Origin: Rhodanobacter sp.
GTDB taxonomy: Bacteria > Pseudomonadota > Gammaproteobacteria > Xanthomonadales > Rhodanobacteraceae
Reading direction: 5' to 3'
DNA: 34,005 nucleotides
Assembly (NCBI GenBank): GCA_004298505.1
Contig: SCRO01000026.1
Location: 1-34,005, forward strand
Shown: in pieces, positions 24,451 through 31,990 of the stretch
Numbering within the stretch: the stretch's first letter is position 1
Layout of the letters: the number at the start of each line of letters is the position of its first letter
The notes under the pieces: model-generated
The model's database searches: none
What the model was told of the DNA's origin: nothing
The model's input: only the letters and a program-made list of their open reading frames with translations
Made by a program: the position numbers and the translations under genes

Positions 24451-27321
24451 GTGGAAGCAAACCGCGAGCCCGAATTTCTGCCGCACGACGGCCCCTTGCG
24501 CGCTGACGTTGGCCGGCTCGGCGCGATGGTCGGGCGAATGCTGACCGAGCAAGACGGCACGGCCTTTTTCGAGCGGGTCGAGCAGGTGCGCATCGCCGCG
24601 ATCCGGCGCCGCCGCGAAGGTGCTTCGGTGGCCGAGCTGGCCAACTCGCTGGCCGGTCTCGACGCCGCCCACGCCGAGGCCCTGGCGCGGGCGTTCGCCA
24701 CCTATTTCCAGGCGGTCAACACGGCCGAGCGGGTGCACCGCATCCGCCGCCGCCGGGATTACGAGCGTGAGAGCCACCAGATACAACCCGAGTCCCTGCT
24801 CGATGCGCTCGGCAAGCTGAAGGAGCAGGGCGTCGGTGCCGATGAGTTGCTGGGCTGGCTGGATCGGGTGTGGATCGAGCCGGTGTTCACCGCTCATCCG
24901 ACCGAGGCCGTGCGTCGCTCGCTGCTGGAAAAGGAGCAGGCGATCGTGCGTTCGCTGGTCGACGGCTTCGACCCGGAGCGTACTCCGCAGGAGCGTAATG
25001 CGGATGACGAGCGCATCTACATGGCATTGTCCGCCGGCTGGCAGACCGCCGAGGCCTCGCCGATACGCCCCACCGTGCAGGACGAGCACCACCACGTGGG
25101 CTTCTACCTGGCCAATCCGCTGTACCGCGTCGTGCCGGCCTTGTACGAATCGTTGGACGCGGCCCTGCAGAGCGTGTACGGGGTGAAGATCGCGCTGCCG
25201 CGGTTGCTCGGCTTTGCCACCTGGGTGGGCGGCGACATGGATGGCAACCCGAATGTTGGCGCCGACACCATCGCGGCCAGTCTGGCCACCCAGCGCGCGC
25301 AGGTCATCGAACGCTACCTGGCGGACGTCGCCACGCTGGCGCGCCTGCTCAGCCAGACCGAAAGCCGCGTTGCCGCGGCGCCGGCCCTGCAGCAGCGGCT
25401 GGCCGACTATCGCCAACGCTTTGCACAGGCTGCCGCAAAGATCCGCCCACGCCACGCCGACATGCCGTATCGCTGTCTGCTCACCCTGATCGGCGCGCGC
25501 CTGGAAGCGAGTCTCGGCGACGACCGCGCCGAGGGCTATGCGTCCGCGGCGGAGTTGCTGGCCGATCTGCGACTGATCGACGACAGCCTCATCGAGCACC
25601 GTGGCCTGCATGCCGGCGCGTACGCCGTGCGGCGTCTGATTCGCCGCGTCAGCACCTTCGGTCTGCACCTGGCACGACTCGATGTGCGCCAGGATTCGCG
25701 CGTGCACGACGACGCGCTGGCGGCCCTGTTCGACGACAAGGATTGGTCCGGGCGATCCGCCGCTCAGCGCGCGCAGCAATTGCGCGACTATGCCAGCGGC
25801 AGCGCGCGCTTCGCGATCAGTCACGCGGGAGTGGTGACCGCGCTATACGACGTGTTTGCCACTCTGGGCGATACTCGCCGCCGCTACGGCAGCGAGGCGG
25901 TGGGGCTGTATGTGATCAGCATGGCGCGCAGCGCGGCCGACGTGCTGGCCGTGCTGGCGCTGGCGCGCTACGGCGGCCTGGTCGAATCGCCCGCTGTCCC
26001 ATCCGGGGTGAGCGCTAGGGTGAGCGAACACGCTGGCGAAGGGGATTCCGCAGCGCAAGCTTCGATCGGCAGCGTGGCCAGCACGCGCCCCTTATCCGGC
26101 CCCGCAGGCCACCTTCTCCCCGAGCGGGAGAAGGGAGCAAGTCATCCTGCGTTGCAGAATGTGCCTTTGGATATTGCGCCGCTGTTCGAAACCGTCGATG
26201 ACCTGAAGAATGCCCCCGCGACGCTGCAGGCGTTGCTGGACGATCCGGTCTATCGGCAGCACTTGGCCGCGCGCAACGACCAGCAATGGGTGATGCTCGG
26301 CTATTCGGACAGCGGCAAGGATGGCGGCACGCTGGCATCTCGTTGGAGATTGCAGCGGGCCCAGGTCGAGTTGCTGGAAGTCGCGAATCGGGCCGGCATC
26401 CAGCTGGCGTTCTTCCACGGTCGGGGTGGTTCGGCCAGTCGCGGCGGCGTGCGCATCGCGCCGGCGCTGATGTCCTCGCCGCGTGGCTCGGTGGCCGGCG
26501 TGCTGCGAGTGACCGAGCAGGGCGAGGTGATCCACCGCAAGTACGGCATCCGCGCATTGGCGCTGCGCAATCTGGAGCAGACCGTCAGCGCGGTGTTGCG
26601 CGCGTCGTTGCGCCCGCGCGAGGAGGAGCCGCGCGAGGAGCGCTGGCGGAAGCGGATGGAGGCGCTATCGGTGAGCAGCCGCGCCACCTATCGCGCCTTT
26701 GTCGAGCACCCGCATTTTGTCGATTACTTCCGTAGCGCTACCCCGATCGACGTGATCGAGCGGATGAACCTGGGTTCGCGTCCGGCCAGCCGACGCAGCA
26801 TGCGCGGCGTGCAGGACCTGCGCGCGATTCCGTGGGTGTTCGCCTGGACCCAGTGCCGCTCGATCCTGCCCGGCTGGTACGGGCTCGGCAGCGCGCTGGA
26901 GCAGGGCGTGCGCGAGTTCGGCGAGGCGGCGATGGCCGAGATGGCCAACGACTGGCCGTTCTTCAGCAACATGCTCGACGACGTGGAGATGGTGCTGGCC
27001 AAGTGCGACCTCGACATCGCCGAGGCATTTTCGCGGCTCTCGGGCCCGCTGCATGACGAGATGTTCGGCTTGATCCGCGGCGAGTTCGAGCGCACCCGGC
27101 GCGAGTTGCTGCAGCTGAAAGGGCACCACACGCTGCTGCAGGACACCCCGCGGCTGGCGTCGTCGATCCGTCTGCGCAACCCTTATGTCGATCCAATGAG
27201 CCTGCTGCAGGTCGACCTGCTGCAACGCTGGCGTGCCAGCGACTGCGGCGATGACGATCTGCTGCAGGCGCTGGTCGCCTGCGTCAACGGGGTGGCGCAG
27301 GGGCTGCAGAACACCGGCTGA
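24451..27321 (+). CDS. ppc: Phosphoenolpyruvate carboxylase with in-frame repeat insertion
   Basis: Adds bicarbonate to PEP to give oxaloacetate, refilling the TCA cycle. The catalytic signature VFTAHPTEAVRRSL holds H149, the second signature VMLGYSDSGKDGG and the glycine loop FFHGRGGSASRGG are intact, and the C-terminus ends with QNTG as usual. The protein has 956 residues, some 50 more than the common form. The excess sits between YGGLVE (base 25,988) and VPLDIAPLFETVDDL (26,161): about 57 low-complexity residues that include a translated REP-like element. GTG 24451 has GGAG 7 bp upstream. The insertion falls on a surface loop next to the conserved FETVDDL block; whether activity is kept is unknown, but the frame is open throughout, which suggests that it is tolerated. 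Confidence 0.94.
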   Translation: MEANREPEFLPHDGPLRADVGRLGAMVGRMLTEQDGTAFFERVEQVRIAAIRRRREGASVAELANSLAGLDAAHAEALARAFATYFQAVNTAERVHRIRRRRDYERESHQIQPESLLDALGKLKEQGVGADELLGWLDRVWIEPVFTAHPTEAVRRSLLEKEQAIVRSLVDGFDPERTPQERNADDERIYMALSAGWQTAEASPIRPTVQDEHHHVGFYLANPLYRVVPALYESLDAALQSVYGVKIALPRLLGFATWVGGDMDGNPNVGADTIAASLATQRAQVIERYLADVATLARLLSQTESRVAAAPALQQRLADYRQRFAQAAAKIRPRHADMPYRCLLTLIGARLEASLGDDRAEGYASAAELLADLRLIDDSLIEHRGLHAGAYAVRRLIRRVSTFGLHLARLDVRQDSRVHDDALAALFDDKDWSGRSAAQRAQQLRDYASGSARFAISHAGVVTALYDVFATLGDTRRRYGSEAVGLYVISMARSAADVLAVLALARYGGLVESPAVPSGVSARVSEHAGEGDSAAQASIGSVASTRPLSGPAGHLLPEREKGASHPALQNVPLDIAPLFETVDDLKNAPATLQALLDDPVYRQHLAARNDQQWVMLGYSDSGKDGGTLASRWRLQRAQVELLEVANRAGIQLAFFHGRGGSASRGGVRIAPALMSSPRGSVAGVLRVTEQGEVIHRKYGIRALALRNLEQTVSAVLRASLRPREEEPREERWRKRMEALSVSSRATYRAFVEHPHFVDYFRSATPIDVIERMNLGSRPASRRSMRGVQDLRAIPWVFAWTQCRSILPGWYGLGSALEQGVREFGEAAMAEMANDWPFFSNMLDDVEMVLAKCDLDIAEAFSRLSGPLHDEMFGLIRGEFERTRRELLQLKGHHTLLQDTPRLASSIRLRNPYVDPMSLLQVDLLQRWRASDCGDDDLLQALVACVNGVAQGLQNTG
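26090..26140. repeat. REP-like element inside ppc
   Basis: CTTATCCGGCCCCGCAGGCC is followed by arms CCTTCTCCC (26112-26120) and GGGAGAAGG (26126-26134). This matches the widespread intergenic element of the form CTCATCCGGC...CTTCTCCC...GGGAGAAGG. Here it is translated in frame as PLSGPAGHLLPEREKGAS. Confidence 0.75.
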
Positions 27322-27328
27322 CCATACT

Positions 27329-27368
27329 GCTGTCGGTTGCCGGGCAGGTTTGTCCGGCAACCGACAGC
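27329..27368 (+). terminator. Long hairpin after ppc, terminator-like without T-run
   Basis: Perfect 15-bp arms GCTGTCGGTTGCCGG (27329-27343) and complement (27354-27368) with a 10-base loop, 7 bp after the ppc stop. No T tract follows, so Rho-independent termination is uncertain; it may stabilise the 3' end. Confidence 0.6.
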
Positions 27369-27544
27369 GTGGACCAGCTCGCGATCCGCGGCACTCGCGC
27401 AAGTGGCTGAACTGGCAGGCTATTCGTTGGCGGCGTGAGTTGGCATCCGGGTTGCAACAGCCACGGCATGGATATGGCCAGCGGCAATGGGACGAATATG
27501 ACTAGATAAAGGTCGAATGATCGTGGTTTCCACGACACCCGCGC

Positions 27545-27600
27545 AGGAGTCCGCCTGCGGGCGATGCTTTTTAGCCGGGAATCGGGAATCGGGATTCGGG
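27545..27600. repeat. REP-like and GGGAATC repeats in the ppc-vapB gap
   Basis: CAGGAGTCCGCCTGCGGGCGATGCT (27545-27568 region) is a divergent member of the element family seen at 19946 and 28755, followed by three GGGAATCGGG/GGGATTCGGG words (27577-27600). The surrounding 27369-27640 shows no supported gene. Confidence 0.6.
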
Positions 27601-27639
27601 ATTTGCAACAGCAACAGCATCGCCTCCTACCACCATCAA

Positions 27640-27958
27640 CGTTCCGAACCACCTTTTGTCATCTGCGGAGTCACCATTACCCGGGCAAGTCATACGCGAG
27701 AAGCTGACGGGGGTCGGCGTGATCCAGACACTGCAACTCGATAGCGCGTTGGAACGGAGCTTGCCAAGTTTGCCGATACCGCTCAGCCAGGCGGCTGGGG
27801 CCACGCCGCTGCACAGTGTGGGTTTGGCCGTTAGCACCCATGCCGATGCCGAAACCCATATGCGGGGTTTGACCGCTGCGGTGTACGCCGTGGATCCGCA
27901 GGCTGCCGTGTTCTCGGAGCGCAACCAAATGAGGGCATGCTTGACCCGTGATGCGTGA
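27640..27958 (+). pseudogene. Probable remnant of an ABC-permease (MacB-like) periplasmic domain
   Basis: One frame reads PLPGQVIREKLTGVGVIQTL, then PIPLSQAAGATPLHSVGLAV and finally MRGLTAAVYAVDPQAAVFSE, which resembles the end of a MacB-type periplasmic core (typical order: GQ.IR, VVGVV, then PL.Q, V.T..DP, A.VDPQ.PVF). The open frame ends at 27958 and no permease helices or start codon of a complete gene exist, so it is a fragment of about 100 residues. The start at 27640 is approximate; the ATG-like start at 27656 has no ribosome-binding site. Other frames on both strands look less protein-like. The family call rests on memory of the pattern and is moderate at best. Confidence 0.35.
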
Positions 27959-27977
27959 TGCACGATGCTTGATGTCG
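27950..27977. repeat. Four tandem copies of a 7-bp unit before vapB
   Basis: GATGCGT, GATGCAC, GATGCTT, GATGTCG follow each other from 27950 to 27977. The unit keeps GATG in each copy. It ends 28 bp before the antitoxin start and may be a simple replication-slippage product or contain operator half-sites. Confidence 0.6.
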
Positions 27978-28005
27978 CTTTCAATGCAGATGGAGCATGC
28001 GAGTC

Positions 28006-28236
28006 ATGCGTACCACCCTCAAACTCGATGAAGATGTGCTCGCTGCGGCGCGTGCCTTGGCGCAGCAGCAGGGCAAGACGCTGGGCGAGGTAGTCTCGGC
28101 GCTGGCCCGTCGTGCCTTGCAGCCCGCCATGGCGGCGCCGGTGATGCGCAACGGGATCCGGTTGCTGCCGGTGCGTGAAGGCGCGCGCCCGGCGACGCTG
28201 GAGCTGGTCAACCGCCTGCGCGACGAATTGCCGTGA
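28006..28236 (+). CDS. VapB-like ribbon-helix-helix antitoxin
   Basis: 76-residue protein starting MRTTLKLDEDVLAAARALA, the usual ribbon-helix-helix start of antitoxins, with a following helix GKTLGEVVSALARRAL. The remainder (GIRLLPVREGARPATLELVNRLRDELP) resembles the toxin-binding tail of this VapB group. ATG 28006 is preferred because GGAG (27992-27995) lies 10 bp before it and only 1 bp before the alternative ATG 27997. The stop overlaps the toxin start by 4 bp, the normal arrangement for a VapBC pair. It probably represses its own promoter, which lies in the short gap upstream. Confidence 0.87.
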   Translation: MRTTLKLDEDVLAAARALAQQQGKTLGEVVSALARRALQPAMAAPVMRNGIRLLPVREGARPATLELVNRLRDELP

Positions 28237-28739
28237 GTCGGGCCGGGTCTCGGGCGCTGGCGCCGGCATCGCGTGTTCGCGACAAACGCGGCGACTGGTC
28301 GTCCGGCGATCCGGTGTTCCTGTTCGACGTGAATGTGCTGATTGCCCTGCTCGATCCCATGCATACCCAGCATGTCCGCGCGCACGCCTGGTTCACCGAT
28401 ACGGTGTCGGCGTGGGCCAGTTGCGCGTTGACCCAGAACGGCTTTCTGCGCATCGTCAGCCATCCGCGTTACAGCAATCCACTGGCCTCGCCGGGGGAGG
28501 CCGTGCCGGTGCTGGCCGAGTTCTGCGCACGACCGGATCATCGTTTCTGGCATGACGATGTCAGCCTGCTCGACGCGGCGGCCGTCGATGCACGGCGGCT
28601 GCTGTCCACCGGCCAGGTCACCGACAGCTACCTGCTGGCACTGGCCGTGAAGCACGGGGCCCGTCTGGCCACCTTCGACAAGCGGCTGGTGACCAGCGCG
28701 GTGCATGGCGGCGAAGCGGCACGCCATGTCATCGAGTGA
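28233..28739 (+). CDS. VapC-like PIN-domain toxin
   Basis: 168-residue PIN ribonuclease toxin. FDVNVLIALLDP carries the first acidic residue (D32 region), VTDSYLLALAVKHGARLATFDKRL the third and fourth (D and D). Where many relatives have E in TENGFLR this protein has TQNGFLR; both versions occur in my memory of this subgroup, so activity cannot be judged from it. GTG 28233 overlaps the antitoxin stop in GTGA. The N-terminal thirty residues (MSRAGSRALAPASRVRDKRGD) are not part of the domain, and a later start is possible. The pair looks complete and intact. Confidence 0.87.
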   Translation: MSRAGSRALAPASRVRDKRGDWSSGDPVFLFDVNVLIALLDPMHTQHVRAHAWFTDTVSAWASCALTQNGFLRIVSHPRYSNPLASPGEAVPVLAEFCARPDHRFWHDDVSLLDAAAVDARRLLSTGQVTDSYLLALAVKHGARLATFDKRLVTSAVHGGEAARHVIE

Positions 28740-28754
28740 AGCTCGGCGAGTGAG

Positions 28755-28881
28755 CCAGGAGCCCGCTCGCGGGCGATCCGTTGCAGCTTTCCGTTGTGTG
28801 TCCCGATCTTCGCGCAGGAGCGCACCCTGTGCGCGACGCTCTTCGTCACGGTGCGAAAGAGCATCGCGCACAAGGTGCGCT
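28755..28881. repeat. Cluster of REP-like elements between vapC and the GIY-YIG gene
   Basis: One element AGGAGCCCGCTCGCGGGCGA is followed by an inverted pair: AGGAGCGCACCCTGTGCGCG (28816 onward, with ACGCTCTTCG) and CGAAAGAGCATCGCGCACAA (28854 onward, with GGTGCGCT). Each half also forms a small hairpin. The pair touches the stop codon of the GIY-YIG gene and lies between convergent genes, the normal place for BIME-like pairs. Confidence 0.78.
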
Positions 28882-29155
28882 ACAGTTTGAGGCTGGCGTG
28901 CAGCGCAGCGACACGTTCACACCGCGGCAGCCGTTTCCAGGCGATTTCCAATCGCAGCGCCTCACTGTGGTTGCCGACCCAGACCCAGCCCAGCAACTGC
29001 CGCGGCGGGTTGGAGCGGGTGAAGCGGGCACCCTTGCCGGCGAGGTGTTTGGCGTAGCGTTGCTCGGGATCGCGCGCGATGCCGGTATAGACGCGGCCGT
29101 CGGCGCATTCGAGCAGGTAGACGGCCCAGGCGTCGGCACCGGGCGGCTCGCTCAT
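28880..29155 (-). CDS. GIY-YIG nuclease-fold protein (YhbQ/UPF0213-like)
   Basis: 91-residue single-domain protein. WAVYLLECADGRVYTGIARD is the GIY-YIG core in its UPF0213 form (VYLLEC..G..YTG), followed by RYAKHLAGKGARFTRSNPP and the conserved Glu-helix LRLEIAWKRLPR. Known relatives such as YhbQ show weak nuclease activity on DNA; cellular role is not clear. ATG 29155 lies 4 bp after the stop of the GST gene on the same strand, so the two are co-transcribed. Its stop TAG lies within the REP-like pair. Confidence 0.9.
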   Translation of the reverse strand: MSEPPGADAWAVYLLECADGRVYTGIARDPEQRYAKHLAGKGARFTRSNPPRQLLGWVWVGNHSEALRLEIAWKRLPRCERVAALHASLKL

Positions 29156-29159
29156 GCGC

Positions 29160-29789
29160 TCAGGCCCACTCGAGCAGGCCCTCTGTCGCGCAGGCCTGTT
29201 TCCACGACGGGCGTGCTTTCAATCGCGTGGCCAGCGCGTCCAGCTGCGGCCAGGCGGTTGCCGGGCGAGGCATGTTGCGCGACCAGCGCATCAGCATCAG
29301 CGCGTACAGATCGACCACGCTGAAACGGTCGCCCAGCATGTACGGACCGTGCGTGGCGAGATGGGCGTCGATATGCGACCAGCATTTCTCGATGCCGCGC
29401 TGCGCGGCCTCCTTGATGCTATCGGCGGCTGCGGGGAGATGATCGCCCGGGTAAAACCATTGGCGAAACAGCGGCTGCAGCGAGTTGGCCAGGTAGAACA
29501 TCCACTGCAGGTAGTCGGCGCGTTGCGCGCTGCCGGGCGCAGGCGCGACGGCGGAAACGGGATGGCGCTCGGCGAGCAGCATGGTCAACGCGGCGGCTTC
29601 GCCATGCGGTACGCCTTCGACCACCAGGGTCGGCACCACGCCGTTCGGATTCAAGGCAAGGTACGCCGCACTGCGCTGCTGACCGGCATCCAGATCGACT
29701 CGCTCCAGGTTGTGCGGCGCACCGATTTCAAGCAGGGTCAGGTGGACCGCCAGGTTGGCCGAGCCGGGGGCGTAGTAGAGTGTGTACAT
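29160..29789 (-). CDS. Glutathione S-transferase family protein
   Basis: 209-residue cytosolic GST. The N-terminal thioredoxin-like domain starts MYTLYYAPGSANLAVHLTL, with the conserved cis-Pro in NPNGVVPTLVVEGV and a Glu-Ala pair (HGEAAALTMLL) that binds glutathione; the all-helical C-terminal domain includes MLGDRFSVVDLYALMLMRW, a fold-stabilising N-capping motif. ATG 29789 is selected; a TTG five codons upstream has no ribosome-binding site. The active residue may be Ser14 or Tyr near PGSAN, as in beta/nu-like GSTs. Substrate is unknown. Followed by the GIY-YIG gene after 4 bp. Confidence 0.9.
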   Translation of the reverse strand: MYTLYYAPGSANLAVHLTLLEIGAPHNLERVDLDAGQQRSAAYLALNPNGVVPTLVVEGVPHGEAAALTMLLAERHPVSAVAPAPGSAQRADYLQWMFYLANSLQPLFRQWFYPGDHLPAAADSIKEAAQRGIEKCWSHIDAHLATHGPYMLGDRFSVVDLYALMLMRWSRNMPRPATAWPQLDALATRLKARPSWKQACATEGLLEWA

Positions 29790-29840
29790 GGTGATTGTCC
29801 GCAAGAATGGCTCACTGATGATACGCCGCTGCCACGCGCT

Positions 29841-31718
29841 TCAATCGTCCAGTTCGTTCCAGCGCGCGTAAGCGGCGTCCAGCTCGGATTGCAACGTCAC
29901 CACGGCTTCGTTTGCCTTCACGATCGCGCTGCTGTCCTGCTGGAAGAAGGCCGGGTCGTTCATGGTAGCGGTACGCGCGGCGATGTCGGCTTCAAGTTGC
30001 TCGATGCGTTTGGGCAACTGCTCCAGCTCGTGTTGTTGCTTGAAGCTGCGCTTGCGCCTTGTGGCGACAGGTACCGCAGGTGGCGGTGCCGGCGCAGCGG
30101 GTTTATCCGCACGGGCGGCGCTGCGTGGGCCGGGTTTCTGCCGCAGCCAGTCGCTGTAGCCACCCACGTATTCGCCGATCCGGCCTTCGCCCTCCAACAC
30201 CAGGGTACTGGAGACCACGTTGTCGAGGAAGGCGCGATCGTGGGAGACCAGCAGCAAGGTGCCCTGGTAGTCGGTCAGCAGTTCCTCCAGCAATTCCAGC
30301 GTCTCGACGTCGAGGTCATTGGTCGGCTCATCCATCACCAGCAGGTTGGACGGCTGCGCGAACAGCTTGGCCAGCAGCAGGCGGTTGCGCTCGCCGCCGG
30401 ACAGACGGGTGATCGGCGCGCGCGCTCGCTCGGGCATGAACAGGAAATCCTGCAGGTAGCCGATGATGTGCTTGCGCTGGCCATTGAGCTCAATGAACTC
30501 GCGACCTTCGGCCACGTTGTCCAGCGCGTTGAGCTTGTCGTTGAGCTGCAACCGGTGCTGGTCGAAGTAGGCAACCTGGATGCCGGTGCCGAGCTCCGCG
30601 GTGCCGCGCAGCGGGGTCAGCTCGCCCAGCATGATCTTCAGCAGGGTGCTCTTGCCGGCGCCGTTGGCGCCGATGATGCCGATGCGGTCGCCGCGCATGA
30701 TGGTGGTGGAGAAGTCCTCGATCAGCACGCGGTCGTCATAGGCCTGGTGCACGTGCTTGAGGTCGATCACCTTCTTGCCCGATGCCTGCGCGTGGGCCGC
30801 GGTCATCCGGACGTTGCCATTGAGATTGCGCCGCTCGGCGCGCTCCTCGCGCAGCGCCTTCAGCGCACGCACGCGGCCCTCGTTGCGCGTGCGCCGGGCC
30901 TTGATGCCCTGGCGGATCCACACTTCCTCCTGCGCCAGCTTCTTGTCGAACAGCGCGTTGGCTTGCGATTCGGCGTGCAGGCGCTCCTCACGCCGGCGCA
31001 GGTAGTTGTCGTAATCGCCGGGCCAGTCGGTGAGCGCGCCGCGGTCGATCTCGACGATGCGCGTGGCCAGCGCGCGCAGGAAGCTGCGGTCATGGGTGAC
31101 GAACAGGATGCTGCCGGCAAACTGTTTGAGGAAACTTTCCAGCCAGCCGATCGCCTCGATGTCGAGGTGGTTGGTCGGTTCGTCCAGCAACAGCACATCC
31201 GGCTTGCGCACCAGCGCCTGCGCCAGCAGCACGCGGCGTTTCATGCCACCGGACAGCGCGGCGAAATCGGTGTCGCCGGGCAGCTCCAACTGGGTCAGCA
31301 CGTCGCTGACCCGGCGGTCCAGGTCCCAGCCGTGTTGTGCCTCGATTTGGTGCTGCACGTCGCCGAGCGCGTCGAACGCGCTTGGTGAGTGCAGGCCCTG
31401 GTCGAGCAGGTGGTGGTAGCGCGCCAGCAGCCGACCGAGATCGCCCAGCCCCTCGGCGACCACATCGAACACGCTGCCTGCGGTGCCGTGTGGCACCTCT
31501 TGTGCCATGCGCGCGACCACGATTCCGTTCTGGATGCGCACCTCGCCGTCGTCGGCATGCAGCTCGCCGGCGATCAACTTCATCAGCGTGGATTTGCCTT
31601 CGCCGTTGCGACCGACGATGCAGACACGCTCGTTCGCCTCGACCGACAGGTCGACATGTTCGAGCAGGAGTGGGCCGCCGATGCTGAAGTCGACGCGTTG
31701 CAATTGGATAAGAGACAT
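29841..31718 (-). CDS. uup: ABC-F family ATPase (Uup-like)
   Basis: 625-residue soluble protein with two ABC domains and no membrane helices. First Walker A GRNGEGKST, signature LSGGMKRRVLLAQAL, Walker B LLLDEPTNHLD; second Walker A GANGAGKST, signature LSGGERNRLLLAKLF, Walker B LLVMDEPTNDLD. The linker between the domains is the ABC-F type. A C-terminal coiled coil (LEQLPKRIEQLEADIAARTA and following) is the DNA-binding region known from Uup, which affects transposon excision and ribosome function in E. coli. ATG 31718 gives the standard start MSLIQLQRVDFSIGG; longer frames upstream are unlike the family. Likely acts on ribosomes or in DNA structure resolution. Confidence 0.93.
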   Translation of the reverse strand: MSLIQLQRVDFSIGGPLLLEHVDLSVEANERVCIVGRNGEGKSTLMKLIAGELHADDGEVRIQNGIVVARMAQEVPHGTAGSVFDVVAEGLGDLGRLLARYHHLLDQGLHSPSAFDALGDVQHQIEAQHGWDLDRRVSDVLTQLELPGDTDFAALSGGMKRRVLLAQALVRKPDVLLLDEPTNHLDIEAIGWLESFLKQFAGSILFVTHDRSFLRALATRIVEIDRGALTDWPGDYDNYLRRREERLHAESQANALFDKKLAQEEVWIRQGIKARRTRNEGRVRALKALREERAERRNLNGNVRMTAAHAQASGKKVIDLKHVHQAYDDRVLIEDFSTTIMRGDRIGIIGANGAGKSTLLKIMLGELTPLRGTAELGTGIQVAYFDQHRLQLNDKLNALDNVAEGREFIELNGQRKHIIGYLQDFLFMPERARAPITRLSGGERNRLLLAKLFAQPSNLLVMDEPTNDLDVETLELLEELLTDYQGTLLLVSHDRAFLDNVVSSTLVLEGEGRIGEYVGGYSDWLRQKPGPRSAARADKPAAPAPPPAVPVATRRKRSFKQQHELEQLPKRIEQLEADIAARTATMNDPAFFQQDSSAIVKANEAVVTLQSELDAAYARWNELDD

Positions 31719-31939
31719 GCGCCCATTGTACCTGCTGGGGTGCGCTCGAAAGGAGCTGTGACGGCCTGCAGCCGGTCGCCACGCTACCGCTTGGACGTTG
31801 TTCCGACATCCCGGTGGTAGCGCTGGTGGATGCCTCCTGTCGTGGTGTGCATGATGCCGGCGCGGCAAGTGCACCGATCACGCTGACGCACCGAACAGGG
31901 CGAAATCGCGCATGAGTTAACGTTTTAAAAACATGTATT

Positions 31940-31959
31940 TGCACGAGACAATTCGTGCA
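31940..31959. promoter_or_regulatory. Dyad overlapping the predicted promoter of the carboxypeptidase gene
   Basis: TGCACGA (31940-31946) and TCGTGCA (31953-31959) are perfect 7-bp arms 6 bp apart. TAATCT, a good -10, begins at 31960, immediately after the right arm; TTTGCA at 31938 is a weak -35. It sits in the most AT-rich part of the 272-bp gap between uup and this gene. A repressor binding here would block the promoter. Regulator unknown. Confidence 0.5.
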
Positions 31960-31990
31960 TAATCTCTGGATATTCCGTCGCTGATGCATT

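Noticed and set aside
24433-25824. Open frame of 463 codons opposite ppc
   Set aside because: Antisense shadow of the conserved ppc 5' half.
27571-28269. Minus-strand frame of 232 codons across the gap and vapB
   Set aside because: It overlaps vapB antisense and reads through repeats; the plus-strand permease-like fragment is the better reading.
29154-31388. Long open frame of 744 codons on the plus strand opposite uup and the GST gene
   Set aside because: It runs antisense to two clearly recognised genes and has no family likeness; such long antisense frames are expected in GC-rich DNA.
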